Source: DATKZB01 sp035528235 (GTDB taxonomy: Bacteria; Planctomycetota; Phycisphaerae; FEN-1346). From it: DNA of 15,634 bases. Shown here in pieces: positions 7,147 through 14,135 of this stretch. Positions within the stretch are counted from its first letter, which is position 1; each line of letters opens with the position of its first letter. The stretch is from the NCBI GenBank assembly GCA_035528235.1, contig DATKZB010000126.1, forward strand, positions 1 through 15,634, in the 5' to 3' direction. The notes under the pieces were generated by a model. That model was not told where the DNA came from, ran no database searches, and saw only the letters and a list, made by a program, of their open reading frames with translations. The position numbers were made by a program, and so were the translations under genes.

Positions 7147-8556
7147 TCAGCGGCCGATGCGTTCCTTCAGGTGGGCCAGCAAGGCCTCGGCCGACAGGGT
7201 GCGCCGGTCGGTCCGGTCGGCCCACACAACTTCGGTGCCGTCCTTGACGAGTTGGTGCCACTTGCGGCAGGCCGCCAGGACGGTGGTGTGATTCTTGTTG
7301 CCCATGGCCCGGGCGATGTCGGCGTAACTGAGGTCCGTCAGTTCGCGCGCCAGCACCATGGCCACCTGGCGGGCGATGGAAATCTGGTGCGACTTGCGGC
7401 CGCTGTGGATGTCGGACGTGGTCACGCCGAAGAACGACGTGACGGCCTGCTCGATCTGGGCGAGGTCCGTGCGGACCGGCCCGGCCGCCACGCACTCCGA
7501 CAGGGCCTGGTGCGCCAGCGCCGGTGTAATCGGCACCTTCAGGAGCGCGGCGCAGGCGATGATACGCGTCATCGCCCCTTCCAGTTCGCGGACGCTTCCG
7601 TGAACGCGGTCGGCCACGAGGGACACGACCTCGGGCGGCAGGGGCCGGCCCAACTGGATGGCCTTGACCTCGACGATGCGCCGGCGCGTGTCGGCGTCGG
7701 GCGGCGCAATGCGGACCACCAACCCGGCGACCCACCGGCTGATGAGCCGGTCCTGGATGGCCTGGATCTCGCGCGGATGGCTGTCGGACGCCAGAATGAT
7801 GAGCCGGCCCTGGCCGTCGAACTCGTCGAACGTGTGCAGGAACTCCTCCTGGGTCGCCCGTTTGCCGCCCAGGAAGTGGATGTCGTCGATGGCCAGGACG
7901 TCGAGGCTGCGATACCGGTGGCGGAAGGCGTCGAGGCGGCCCGTCCGCATCCCGGCCAGGTACTGGTTGGTGAACTGCTCGGCCGACAGGGCCGCCACAC
8001 GCAGGTTCACCTGCGGCCGCAGGGCGTGCAGAATGGCCTGAATCAGGTGGGTCTTGCCCAGGCCGCAGCCGCCGTGGATGAAGAGGGGGTGGAAGTCCTT
8101 TCCGGGGGCACCGGCGGCGGCTTTGGCGGCGGCGTAGGCCATGTGGTTGCACGGGCCGACCACGAAGTTGTCGAGCGTGAAGAGGGGGCGCGACGGCGCC
8201 GAGGAGCGCTCGGGCCGCATCGGGGCGGGTTGGGGCTTCTCGCCCAGGCGTTCCATGGCCTCGGTCTCGCCGGCCAGGTTGGCGGCGCGGCGTTTCTGGA
8301 AGAGGTCCGGCTGCACGCGGTACGCAATGGGCACCGGCTTACCGAACGTGTGCGACGCGACGGCGGTCAACTGGTCGGCGAAGTGGCTCTTGAGGTAGTC
8401 GCTGATGAAGAGGTTGGCTACACCGACCGTCAGGCCGGCGTCGCCGAGATGGAAATCGGTCGCGCCCTCGAACCAGACGCGCCATCGCTCGGGGCCGACG
8501 GCGCTGCGCAGGTTCGTGACGAGAGACTGAGTCTGGGTATCATGAAGCGGCGCCAC
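7147..8556 (-). CDS. dnaA: Chromosomal replication initiator protein DnaA
   Basis: This 469-residue AAA+ ATPase binds DnaA boxes and opens oriC. Domain I is about residues 1-80, a short linker about 85-122, and the AAA+ core begins at FTLDNFVVG (126-134). Walker A is GGCGLGKTH (162-170), Walker B is LAIDDIHFL (221-229), the arginine-finger position is R274 in LISRW, and sensor II is VRELEGAMT (322-330). Domain IV carries the DNA-binding helix with signature NKNHTTVLAACRK (420-432), where most bacteria have GGRDHTTV-type residues. The start is GTG at 8554-8556, with AAAGGGGG six to eight bases before it; no in-frame ATG is close. Length is typical. It is followed by glmM. The DnaA-box-like sites upstream suggest autoregulation or an adjacent origin. 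Confidence 0.95.
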   Translation of the reverse strand: MAPLHDTQTQSLVTNLRSAVGPERWRVWFEGATDFHLGDAGLTVGVANLFISDYLKSHFADQLTAVASHTFGKPVPIAYRVQPDLFQKRRAANLAGETEAMERLGEKPQPAPMRPERSSAPSRPLFTLDNFVVGPCNHMAYAAAKAAAGAPGKDFHPLFIHGGCGLGKTHLIQAILHALRPQVNLRVAALSAEQFTNQYLAGMRTGRLDAFRHRYRSLDVLAIDDIHFLGGKRATQEEFLHTFDEFDGQGRLIILASDSHPREIQAIQDRLISRWVAGLVVRIAPPDADTRRRIVEVKAIQLGRPLPPEVVSLVADRVHGSVRELEGAMTRIIACAALLKVPITPALAHQALSECVAAGPVRTDLAQIEQAVTSFFGVTTSDIHSGRKSHQISIARQVAMVLARELTDLSYADIARAMGNKNHTTVLAACRKWHQLVKDGTEVVWADRTDRRTLSAEALLAHLKERIGR

Positions 8557-8615
8557 GAACGGCCCCCTTTTGCTGGCGCAGCGACGGACTTCGGCTCCCC
8601 ACGGCGACAGGCCAA

Positions 8616-8677
8616 GCCGGTCGGCCCCACCCGTGCGCTACGCACTTCCCATTACGCCGACCGGCGACTGCATCATA
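8616..8677 (-). promoter_or_regulatory. Possible dnaA promoter and leader stem-loop
   Basis: On the minus strand a -10-like TATGAT lies at 8672-8677; no good -35 is seen. About seven bases downstream, a perfect 10-base-pair stem begins (8656-8665 with 8616-8625) that encloses a second 5-base-pair hairpin (8633-8637 with 8641-8645). If transcription starts near 8665, the dnaA mRNA would begin exactly with this stem-loop. The stems are certain; the promoter is tentative. Confidence 0.4.
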
Positions 8678-8796
8678 TCGCGCCAGCGCGCGACAGCCAG
8701 TCGAAATTCTTCTTCAGAATGTGCCGGCGCCGCCCGGCCCCACCGAACCGGGCAACAGACAGGCAGTTAGACCGCGCGGCGGCCTTGAGAATATTT

Positions 8797-8837
8797 CTTT
8801 CCACAGCGGCGGCGCACGGTGGAAAGCATGTGGACAA
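8797..8837. other. Cluster of DnaA-box-like sites, candidate origin element
   Basis: Within 41 bases there are three DnaA-box-like 9-mers. TTGTCCACA lies on the minus strand (8829-8837), one mismatch from TTATCCACA and identical to the form preferred in high-GC actinobacteria. CTTTCCACA is on the plus strand (8797-8805) and CTTTCCACC on the minus strand (8818-8826). The last two form an inverted pair. A short AT-rich run (ATATTTCTTT) adjoins the first. They lie about 250 bases upstream of dnaA, a common place for oriC or for dnaA autoregulation. Confidence 0.5.
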
Positions 8838-8926
8838 AGGTGGCGCGCCCCGTGGCGCCCGCCGCGCGGCCGCGGCGCGGCCGTGGGCGGGAGGGCGGGG
8901 AAGCACGCCGGGTGCCGGTCGGATTG

Positions 8927-8960
8927 CTACCGGGGGTCCCCGTAGGGTATGGCTGTTTTT
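8927..8960 (+). other. Terminator-like hairpin and T-run in the dnaA upstream gap
   Basis: CTAC at 8927-8930 with the following G-run can pair with the C-run and GTAG ending at 8945. After ten bases comes a run of six T (8955-8961 area). This resembles a plus-strand terminator, but no plus-strand gene lies upstream in the gap. A second short palindrome, CCCGCC/GGCGGG, follows at 8997-9011. Confidence 0.3.
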
Positions 8961-9080
8961 TGTGGCGAGCGTAACCATCGGCGGCGCAGGCGTTTTCCCG
9001 CCGTAGGCGGGGTTGATCTGTCGCCACGGGCGCGAGAGCGTTTTGCATCGTGAATTGCAGCCGGCCATCGGAGCATGACT

Positions 9081-9156
9081 TGTAGCGCGGGGGTTTACCC
9101 CCCCGCGCCACATGTCTTAAACCCCACGACCGCGGGGGATAAACCCCCGCGCTACA
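9081..9156. repeat. Palindromic GC-rich intergenic repeat
   Basis: Positions 9081-9097 and 9140-9156 are perfect 17-base inverted copies (TGTAGCGCGGGGGTTTA). Each arm continues into a C-run plus GCG, or its complement, so the pairing nearly extends for 26 bases with a loop of about 23 bases around CCACATGTCTTAAACCCC. Each arm can also fold on itself. The composition and doubled palindrome suggest a dispersed REP-like element. Short ORFs across it read through the repeat and are not genes. Confidence 0.75.
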
Positions 9157-9171
9157 GGCTCGATGCAGAAT

Positions 9172-9318
9172 GCTCCGCGAGCCCGTGGTGGGGGCGCAAG
9201 ACGCGGCGATGTATTGTTTTCTTTTCAAGCCCCGTCAGGGGCGCCTGGTCTCAGGCGCCCCTGACGGGGCTTGAAACAAAGGGGGGTGGGCGTCCTCGAT
9301 TCCACGGGCTCGCGGAGC
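9172..9318. repeat. Outer inverted repeat enclosing a second hairpin
   Basis: GCTCCGCGAGCCCGTGG at 9172-9188 is the exact reverse complement of 9302-9318 (17 of 17). The 147-base interval between the outer ends encloses the perfect 25-base hairpin at 9223-9276. The layout resembles a small non-autonomous mobile element or a composite REP, with no ORF of its own. Confidence 0.7.
9223..9276. repeat. Perfect 25-bp inverted repeat (long hairpin)
   Basis: Positions 9223-9247 are the exact reverse complement of 9252-9276, separated by only four bases (GTCT). This is the most stable hairpin in the window. A 16-base part of it (CGCCCCTGACGGGGCT, 9256-9271) recurs as a direct copy at 9335-9350, inside a shorter imperfect hairpin. 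No T-tract follows on either strand, so it is not a simple terminator. Confidence 0.8.
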
Positions 9319-9334
9319 GTGGCTACAGACCAGC

Positions 9335-9350
9335 CGCCCCTGACGGGGCT
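9335..9350. repeat. Direct copy of the hairpin core
   Basis: CGCCCCTGACGGGGCT repeats the 16 bases at 9256-9271 exactly and is itself a GCCCC/GGGGC mini-hairpin. It lies just outside the outer inverted repeat that ends at 9318. Confidence 0.7.
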
Positions 9351-9510
9351 GCTATAGAATACGGCCACTCCGTCCCCGTTATACACTTTGAGAAAACCGG
9401 GTTTGGCCGTGGAGCGGAAAAGGGCCCTTTTGGGCGGGCTGAAGCTCGTTTTCGACGCGCCAGGGACGATTTGACCCCGTTGTGGTAAGATGGGCAAGGG
9501 GAAACGCGCG

Positions 9511-9626
9511 GTTTTTGATCGCTTTTTTCGATTTTTGATCCGAATGCGCCGGAATCGCGCGTTTTCGACGCCGTTTTGACCGTAAATGCACGAAGGTCGA
9601 TATGCATTAAAGTGTATCAAAATTGG
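9511..9626. other. AT-rich segment with repeated TTTTTGATC
   Basis: This is the least GC-rich part of the window, with T-runs and the 9-mer TTTTTGATC at 9512-9520 and 9532-9540. Near its right end AAAGTGTAT (9609-9617) is an inverted copy of ATACACTTT at 9381-9389. A TTGACC (9576-9581) with TATGCA (9601-9606) at 19-base spacing is a poor promoter candidate for the gene at 9731. The region could also serve as an unwinding element if the origin lies here. Confidence 0.4.
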
Positions 9627-9628
9627 GG

Positions 9629-9670
9629 CAGGCTGGAGGCTGGAGCCTGAAGCCTGTAGTCTGTAGCCTG
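9629..9670. repeat. Six-unit degenerate heptamer tandem repeat
   Basis: Six consecutive 7-base units fit NAGNCTG: CAGGCTG, GAGGCTG, GAGCCTG, AAGCCTG, TAGTCTG and TAGCCTG. The phase is kept over all 42 bases, which indicates tandem duplication with drift. It lies 60 bases before the ATG of the downstream membrane-protein gene. Confidence 0.85.
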
Positions 9671-9730
9671 ACGCCGGAGATGGCATCGATCCCGGGCCGC
9701 GCCCTGGGGTTCTAAGATGAGGAGCCACCG

Positions 9731-11365
9731 ATGACACGAGAGCAGATGGAGCAATCCGGCGGCATGGTCACCGAAGCGGGCGGTGAGGTGCCCTCGGCCG
9801 GGGCTAACGCGAAGGGCGGACGCCGTTCGATTCCCCTTGCCCTTGGCGGTGTCGTGGCCGGTCTGCTGACGGTTGTCGTGGCATTGGTCCTGTTCGGGAT
9901 GGGCATGGGGTTCTCTAATGCGACAGCCAGCGGTACGGGGGCGGCAGGCATGGTGGTCGGTCTGTGGATGGTGCTGGCCGCGCGGGGCGTGGCGCGACGA
10001 CGCCTCGTAACGTTCGTCGGGCTCGGCCTGGCGTGGGCATGGGTCATCGGGCGTGCTGTGGTGGACCTGCCGGCCACGTCAACCTCCGCCATCGTCGTGA
10101 TGGCTCTTGTTCCCGCCGTCAGCCTTCCCATCGTCCTCGTGTGGGTCATCTCGGTGGTCGTGGTTGGCGTGGTGGGTCTGGTCCGAGCGATTGGCGCGTA
10201 CCGCCGGTGGCGGCGCGCGCCGCCGGCAGGAGAGCAGCGCGGCCTCGTGCGGCCCGTGATGGGCCTGGGCATCCGCCTCGGCCTGCTCGTTGCGGTGACG
10301 TTGCTCGTGCCACCGTTGGTTTGGTCTGATCGCGGCCAGACAATCGCGGAACTGGCCAAGCAGTACGCGCCATCGGCCGGCCAGGACCGCAGACGGGCCG
10401 ACTTCGGGGCGTGTTCGGTGGTCTTCCTGGGGTATGAACTCACCCAGAAAGACCCCGGGCCGTCCAAGACGCAGGAGGAACGTCTGGCGGCCTGCACCAA
10501 CCGATTGGCCGATGCCCGGGCCGACCTTGCCGCCATCGCTGCCGCCGGGGCCCGCTATGTCCGCATGGGGGCGTCGGGCGACCATCTCTCCAGAGATGAC
10601 CCGGACGCCGCGGCATTTCAGGAAACGCTCGACGACGGGTACATGGACGAGGTTCGGCGTACGGGTATGCCCACCGTTCTGGTCGATTGCCAGCATCCGC
10701 AGCGTCTGCCCAAGCGTCTGGACTGGCAGGAGTTCTGTCGCTTCCAGCGACGACGGATCGATTACTACCAGCGGCGGTATCATCCGGACGTGTACCTCGT
10801 GGTCTGCGAGCCGATGAGTTACCACCATTTCGCCCTGCGGTCGGACGTCGCCTACTCGGCGGAGGCCTGGGCGGCGCAGTTGTCCGACATGTGCCGCCTG
10901 GTCAAGTCCATCGACCCCGCAACGCGGACGGGCATCTGCCTGCTGGTGATGGAGGACAAGAAGCCCGAGTGGGACGTCTGGGCCCGCATGAAGACGCTGC
11001 CTGAACTCGACATCCTGTCGGTGGAGATCTACATGCCCGAGCACTTCGGGCAGACCGAGCAGCGGCTCAAGGAGTTCGGCCACCCGGGCGAGGCCGGCAA
11101 GACCTTCTGGATCGCCGAGACCTACAACGGATGGGCCTTGTGCCGCGATCGCCGATGGGACCAGGACGTGGCGTGGCTACACGTGGCCCGCGACTTCGCC
11201 ACCGTGGTCCGAGCCGATGCGGTGCTCGTCTGGACCTTCGGGAGCTTCGTCCGCGGCGGGAGTTTCTACGATTACATCAGAGGCCGGCTCCACCAGCGAT
11301 GGGATGCCGACGGCAGGCTCTCAACCGTAGCGCGCGGCTTCGCCGACCTCCAAGGTGGCAAGTAG
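9731..11365 (+). CDS. Membrane-anchored glycosidase-like protein (probable clan GH-A fold)
   Basis: This 544-residue protein begins with a polar tail (1-32), then about five hydrophobic helices (roughly 34-57, 70-85, 93-112, 119-150, 178-197). A soluble domain of about 340 residues follows. That domain has the marks of a (beta/alpha)8 barrel of clan GH-A: VYLVVCEPMSY with E360 where the acid/base glutamate after strand 4 is expected, FWIAETYNGW with E463 where the strand-7 nucleophile is expected, and VLVWTFGSF at 498-506 like strand 8. Two glutamates about 100 residues apart fit retaining enzymes. I cannot assign a family or substrate, and whether the domain faces the periplasm is not certain. 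GAGGAG lies six bases before the ATG. It stands alone, between the repeat-rich gap and ino1. Confidence 0.75.
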   Translation: MTREQMEQSGGMVTEAGGEVPSAGANAKGGRRSIPLALGGVVAGLLTVVVALVLFGMGMGFSNATASGTGAAGMVVGLWMVLAARGVARRRLVTFVGLGLAWAWVIGRAVVDLPATSTSAIVVMALVPAVSLPIVLVWVISVVVVGVVGLVRAIGAYRRWRRAPPAGEQRGLVRPVMGLGIRLGLLVAVTLLVPPLVWSDRGQTIAELAKQYAPSAGQDRRRADFGACSVVFLGYELTQKDPGPSKTQEERLAACTNRLADARADLAAIAAAGARYVRMGASGDHLSRDDPDAAAFQETLDDGYMDEVRRTGMPTVLVDCQHPQRLPKRLDWQEFCRFQRRRIDYYQRRYHPDVYLVVCEPMSYHHFALRSDVAYSAEAWAAQLSDMCRLVKSIDPATRTGICLLVMEDKKPEWDVWARMKTLPELDILSVEIYMPEHFGQTEQRLKEFGHPGEAGKTFWIAETYNGWALCRDRRWDQDVAWLHVARDFATVVRADAVLVWTFGSFVRGGSFYDYIRGRLHQRWDADGRLSTVARGFADLQGGK

Positions 11366-11469
11366 GAACTGACGGGGGACGGGGGACACCCATAACCGTG
11401 CCTGTCAAGGGTTCCTGCCCCGCCAGAATCCGCGGCCACACCCGGCCTTGAGCGCGGTGGGTTTTGAGG
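11366..11469. other. Gap between the glycosidase-like gene and the ino1 promoter
   Basis: About 100 bases with no gene. A GACGGGG/GGACGGGG direct duplication lies near 11380. No strong terminator is visible, only weak pairing of GC runs ahead of TGGGTTTT near 11459-11465. Confidence 0.4.
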
Positions 11470-11498
11470 TTGACACCTCGCGGGGCGCGTGCTATCTG
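11470..11498 (+). promoter_or_regulatory. Promoter of ino1
   Basis: A perfect -35 TTGACA (11470-11475) is followed by a 17-base spacer and TATCTG (11493-11498). TGC before the -10 makes an extended -10 (TGnTATCTG). Transcription would begin near 11505, about 80 bases before the ATG. The -35 lies inside a palindrome GAGGT-TGAC-ACCTC (11466-11479), a possible operator. Confidence 0.65.
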
Positions 11499-11584
11499 TG
11501 AAGTTCTCCCCAGAGTCGGCGAGGGAACAAGGTCCTGCTGCGGGCACCCGGCCCGAGCGTGCCCATGTGAAGGGGGACTTGAGG

Positions 11585-12724
11585 ATGGGCGATCGAATCC
11601 GCGTAGCGATCGTGGGAGTCGGTAACTGTGCATCGAGCCTCGTGCAGGGCGTGGCGTACTACCGGCACCGGCTCCAGACGGACGGCGTCCGCGAAACCCT
11701 TGGCCTGATGCACTACGACCTGGGCGGGTACCTGCCGGGCGACCTCGATTTTGTGGCCGCGTTCGACATCGACCGACGCAAAGTGGGCCGGCCGCTGGAA
11801 GAGGCCATTTTCGCTCCACCCAACTGCACGAAAATCTTCATGAGAGACGTCGGCCCCACCGGCGTCACGGTCGAGATGGGGCCGGTCCTGGACGGGTACT
11901 CCGACCACATGGCGGCCTATGCGGAGGACCGGCGTTTCATGCCGGCCGACACGAAGCCCGCCGACGTCACCAAGGTGCTCAAGGCCAGCGGCGCCGAGGT
12001 CCTGCTGAACTACCTGCCGGTCGGGTCGCAGCAGGCCGCGGAACACTACGCCGAGGCCTGTCTGGAGGCGGGCGTCAGCCTCGTCAACTGCATCCCGGTC
12101 TTCATCGTGAGCGACGCGGCGTGGGCCGACCGTTTCCAGAAGGCCGGCATTCCCGTCGTCGGCGACGACATCAAGGCCCAGGTGGGCGCCACCATCGTCC
12201 ACCGGATTCTGACGCGCCTGTTCCGCGATCGCGGGGTCGCGCTCGATGCCACCTACCAACTGAACACGGGCGGCAACACCGACTTTCTGAACATGCTGAA
12301 GCGCGAGCGCCTCTCGTCGAAGAAGGTGTCGAAGACCGAGGCGGTGCAGTCGCAACTCGAAACGCCGCTTCCGGACGACCAGGTCCACATCGGGCCGGCC
12401 GACTACGTGCCCTGGCAGAAGGACAACAAGGTCTGCTTCCTGCGGATGGAAGGGCGGGGGTTCGCCGGCATCCCGCTGAACCTGGAACTGAGGCTCAGCG
12501 TCGAGGATTCGCCCAACAGCGCCGGCTGCGCCATCGACGCCGTCCGCCTCTGCCGGCTGGGCCGCGACCGCGGCGTGGCCGGGCCGTTGCGGTCGGCGTC
12601 GGCGTACCTGATGAAGCACCCGCCCGAACAGATGCGGGACTCCGACGCCCGGGCCGAGGTCGATGCCTTCATCGCCGCCGGCAAGGGGCCGAAGGTGGCG
12701 AAGGTCGCATCGGCGGCCAAGTAA
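11585..12724 (+). CDS. ino1: Inositol-3-phosphate synthase
   Basis: This 379-residue enzyme converts glucose 6-phosphate to 1D-myo-inositol 3-phosphate with internally recycled NAD. The N-terminal Rossmann motif is VGVGNCASSL (10-19). Family motifs follow: LLNYLPVGS (140-148), GDDIKAQVGATI (193-204) with a catalytic-lysine candidate K197, LNTGGNTDFLNM (226-237), KVSKTEAV (247-254) and VEDSPNSAG (306-314). Length matches the compact actinobacterial/archaeal form, shorter than eukaryotic enzymes. The ATG at 11585 was chosen because AAGGGGG lies eight bases upstream and the Rossmann strand begins at once; the frame stays open to 11489 with no such support. The stop overlaps the next start by one base, so the two genes are translationally coupled. 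Confidence 0.95.
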   Translation: MGDRIRVAIVGVGNCASSLVQGVAYYRHRLQTDGVRETLGLMHYDLGGYLPGDLDFVAAFDIDRRKVGRPLEEAIFAPPNCTKIFMRDVGPTGVTVEMGPVLDGYSDHMAAYAEDRRFMPADTKPADVTKVLKASGAEVLLNYLPVGSQQAAEHYAEACLEAGVSLVNCIPVFIVSDAAWADRFQKAGIPVVGDDIKAQVGATIVHRILTRLFRDRGVALDATYQLNTGGNTDFLNMLKRERLSSKKVSKTEAVQSQLETPLPDDQVHIGPADYVPWQKDNKVCFLRMEGRGFAGIPLNLELRLSVEDSPNSAGCAIDAVRLCRLGRDRGVAGPLRSASAYLMKHPPEQMRDSDARAEVDAFIAAGKGPKVAKVASAAK

Positions 12725-13593
12725 TGCGGGGGCGCTCGGCGGCGAGCGCCGCTGCCAAGGCGCCGGGTGCGGGGCTCAGTCCACACGTCGCGGCCATGGT
12801 CTCCGAACACATAGGTCATGTCTTCTCGGTTTGCCGCGACGCCGTGGCGCGCGGTCTGGTTCGCATCGGGCTGCGGCCGAACCACATCACGATCCTGGGC
12901 ATGGTGTTCACGGTGGCTGCCGGCGTGGCCGTGGCCGCCGGCAGGGCGCACTGGCGGCCGCTGGCGGTCGGCCTGCTGGTCGGCGCCGGCGCGTGCGACA
13001 TGCTCGACGGCGCCATGGCCAACCTGGCCGGGCTGGCGACCCGGTTCGGGGCCATCCTGGACTCGGTCTGTGACCGGGTGAGCGACACGGCCCTGTTCTT
13101 CGGCATCGTCTTCTACTACGCCCTGCATCCCGACGCCCAGACCCACCCGCCGAACCTGACGTTGGCCGTCCTGGGCGCCTTGGGGCTGCTCTGGGCCTAC
13201 CTGACGAGTTACGTCCGGGCGAAGGCCCGCGAGGAAGGGGCCCAGGCCGACGGCGGGTTCTGGCAGCGGGGTGAACGGGTCGTCACATTGGTGCTGGGGC
13301 TGGCGTTCCTGCACCTGGCGACGGCGGTGTGGATTCTGGGTATCTTCCCGGTCGCCACGGTGGCCCACCGCCTGTGGCGGGCCAGGCGGACGGCCGCCGC
13401 CGGCGATGCGGTGGTTCGTCCGCCGGGCGGCGACGACCCGCGCGGCCTGCTGGGCGTCATCCTTTTCCGGTGGCCCCGGGGGACGCTCCCGTTCGACATC
13501 CAGGCCGGCGTCACCGTCGCGCTGCTGGTCTTCGTGCCGGTGCCGGAGATCGACCCGCTTGGCCGGTTGCTGGCCCATTTACTTGGCGCTTGA
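12724..13593 (+). CDS. CDP-alcohol phosphatidyltransferase, probable phosphatidylinositol-phosphate synthase
   Basis: This 289-residue membrane enzyme would transfer inositol phosphate (product of the gene before it) to CDP-diacylglycerol. The CDP-alcohol motif D-x2-DG-x2-AR-x8-G-x3-D-x3-D is present at 92-117: D92, D95-G96, A99, G109, D113 and D117. The Arg after A99 is replaced by N100. Other family marks are GLRPNHITILGM (49-60), SYVRAKAREEG (162-172) and GGFWQRGERV (177-186). About six hydrophobic helices are visible. The ATG is in the TAATG overlap with ino1, so reinitiation is expected. Pairing with ino1 makes inositol phosphate the best guess, as in actinobacteria and archaea; phosphatidylglycerophosphate synthase is the alternative. 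The extra segment after about 220 is longer than usual. Confidence 0.85.
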   Translation: MRGRSAASAAAKAPGAGLSPHVAAMVSEHIGHVFSVCRDAVARGLVRIGLRPNHITILGMVFTVAAGVAVAAGRAHWRPLAVGLLVGAGACDMLDGAMANLAGLATRFGAILDSVCDRVSDTALFFGIVFYYALHPDAQTHPPNLTLAVLGALGLLWAYLTSYVRAKAREEGAQADGGFWQRGERVVTLVLGLAFLHLATAVWILGIFPVATVAHRLWRARRTAAAGDAVVRPPGGDDPRGLLGVILFRWPRGTLPFDIQAGVTVALLVFVPVPEIDPLGRLLAHLLGA

Positions 13594-13617
13594 CTTGGGG
13601 GGCCGGGCCGCTAGACT
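13590..13617 (+). promoter_or_regulatory. Promoter of the LysM lipoprotein gene
   Basis: TTGACT (13590-13595) and TAGACT (13612-13617) lie 16 bases apart. The -35 overlaps the stop of the preceding gene. Transcription would begin near 13624, about 130 bases before the ATG. Confidence 0.5.
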
Positions 13618-13755
13618 CGTCGGCGGCTGGGATTCTTTGCCAGCCGAAGCTCAAGGTGACGGCCTTTTCCGATGGCGTTTCCCGACCGGCGCGGGCGGAA
13701 TACGAGTGCCGACAAAGGCATAGGTGAATCGCTGGACCAAGCGAGAGGAACAATC

Positions 13756-14124
13756 ATGCGAGCGTTCACGTGGATGGTCGTCGTGGTGTTGGCGTTCTCA
13801 GTGGCGGGCTGCGCGAAGAAACGCGAAGAGGAACTGCCCCAGATCGACCCGGCTGAACTTCAGGCGACCGCGCCGGCCCCGGCGATGACCGCCGAGACCC
13901 CGATGGTCGAGGTCGAGAAGCCCGTGCCGGCCGTCCCGGCCGTGCCGGCCCAGCCCAGCGGAGAGACCTATACCATGAAGCGCGGCGACACGCTCTACAG
14001 CCTCGCCAAACGCTTCTATGGCGATGGCAAACTGTGGACCCGGATTGCCGACGCCAATAAGGACAAGATCCGCGACGTGACCGGCATTCCCGTCGGCACC
14101 GTCCTGGCGATCCCGCCGAAGTGA
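13756..14124 (+). CDS. LysM-domain lipoprotein
   Basis: This 122-residue envelope protein probably binds peptidoglycan. It starts with a lipoprotein signal (hydrophobic 7-17, lipobox SVAG-C with C19 as the lipidated cysteine), followed by a proline- and alanine-rich linker (about 30-68). One LysM domain fills 70-120 (YTMKRGDTLYSLAKRFYGDGKLW ... IPVGTVLAIPP) and the protein ends there. The ATG at 13756 was chosen because AGAGGA lies just upstream and the signal peptide begins at once; the frame extends to 13672 without support. No catalytic domain is present, so it is a wall-binding anchor or accessory protein. It has its own promoter-like sequence. Confidence 0.88.
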   Translation: MRAFTWMVVVVLAFSVAGCAKKREEELPQIDPAELQATAPAPAMTAETPMVEVEKPVPAVPAVPAQPSGETYTMKRGDTLYSLAKRFYGDGKLWTRIADANKDKIRDVTGIPVGTVLAIPPK

Positions 14125-14135
14125 CGCCGGCGCTT

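Noticed and set aside
8927..8961. Terminator of a plus-strand gene
   Set aside because: No plus-strand coding region ends nearby, so the hairpin with T-run is recorded only as terminator-like.
5614..9006. Very long open frame (1130 codons) on the plus strand opposite glmM and dnaA
   Set aside because: It is antisense to two certain genes, its composition follows GC-rich codon shadowing, and it has no recognisable domain or ribosome site.
9081..9350. CRISPR array
   Set aside because: The repeats are inverted and nested, not direct repeats with regular spacers, and no cas gene is present.
8673..9488. Several frames of 75-150 codons in the dnaA upstream gap
   Set aside because: They read through inverted repeats (recurring AGVYPP and KPPRY-type peptides on both strands), lack ribosome sites and overlap one another.
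9225..9737. Minus-strand frame of 170 codons before the glycosidase-like gene
   Set aside because: It runs through the heptamer array, the AT-rich stretch and the 25-base hairpin, and has no ribosome site or domain.
12121..12723. The transferase frame remains open far upstream inside ino1
   Set aside because: The upstream part is a shadow of ino1; the TAATG overlap at 12724 gives the coupled start and the conserved domain begins only after it.
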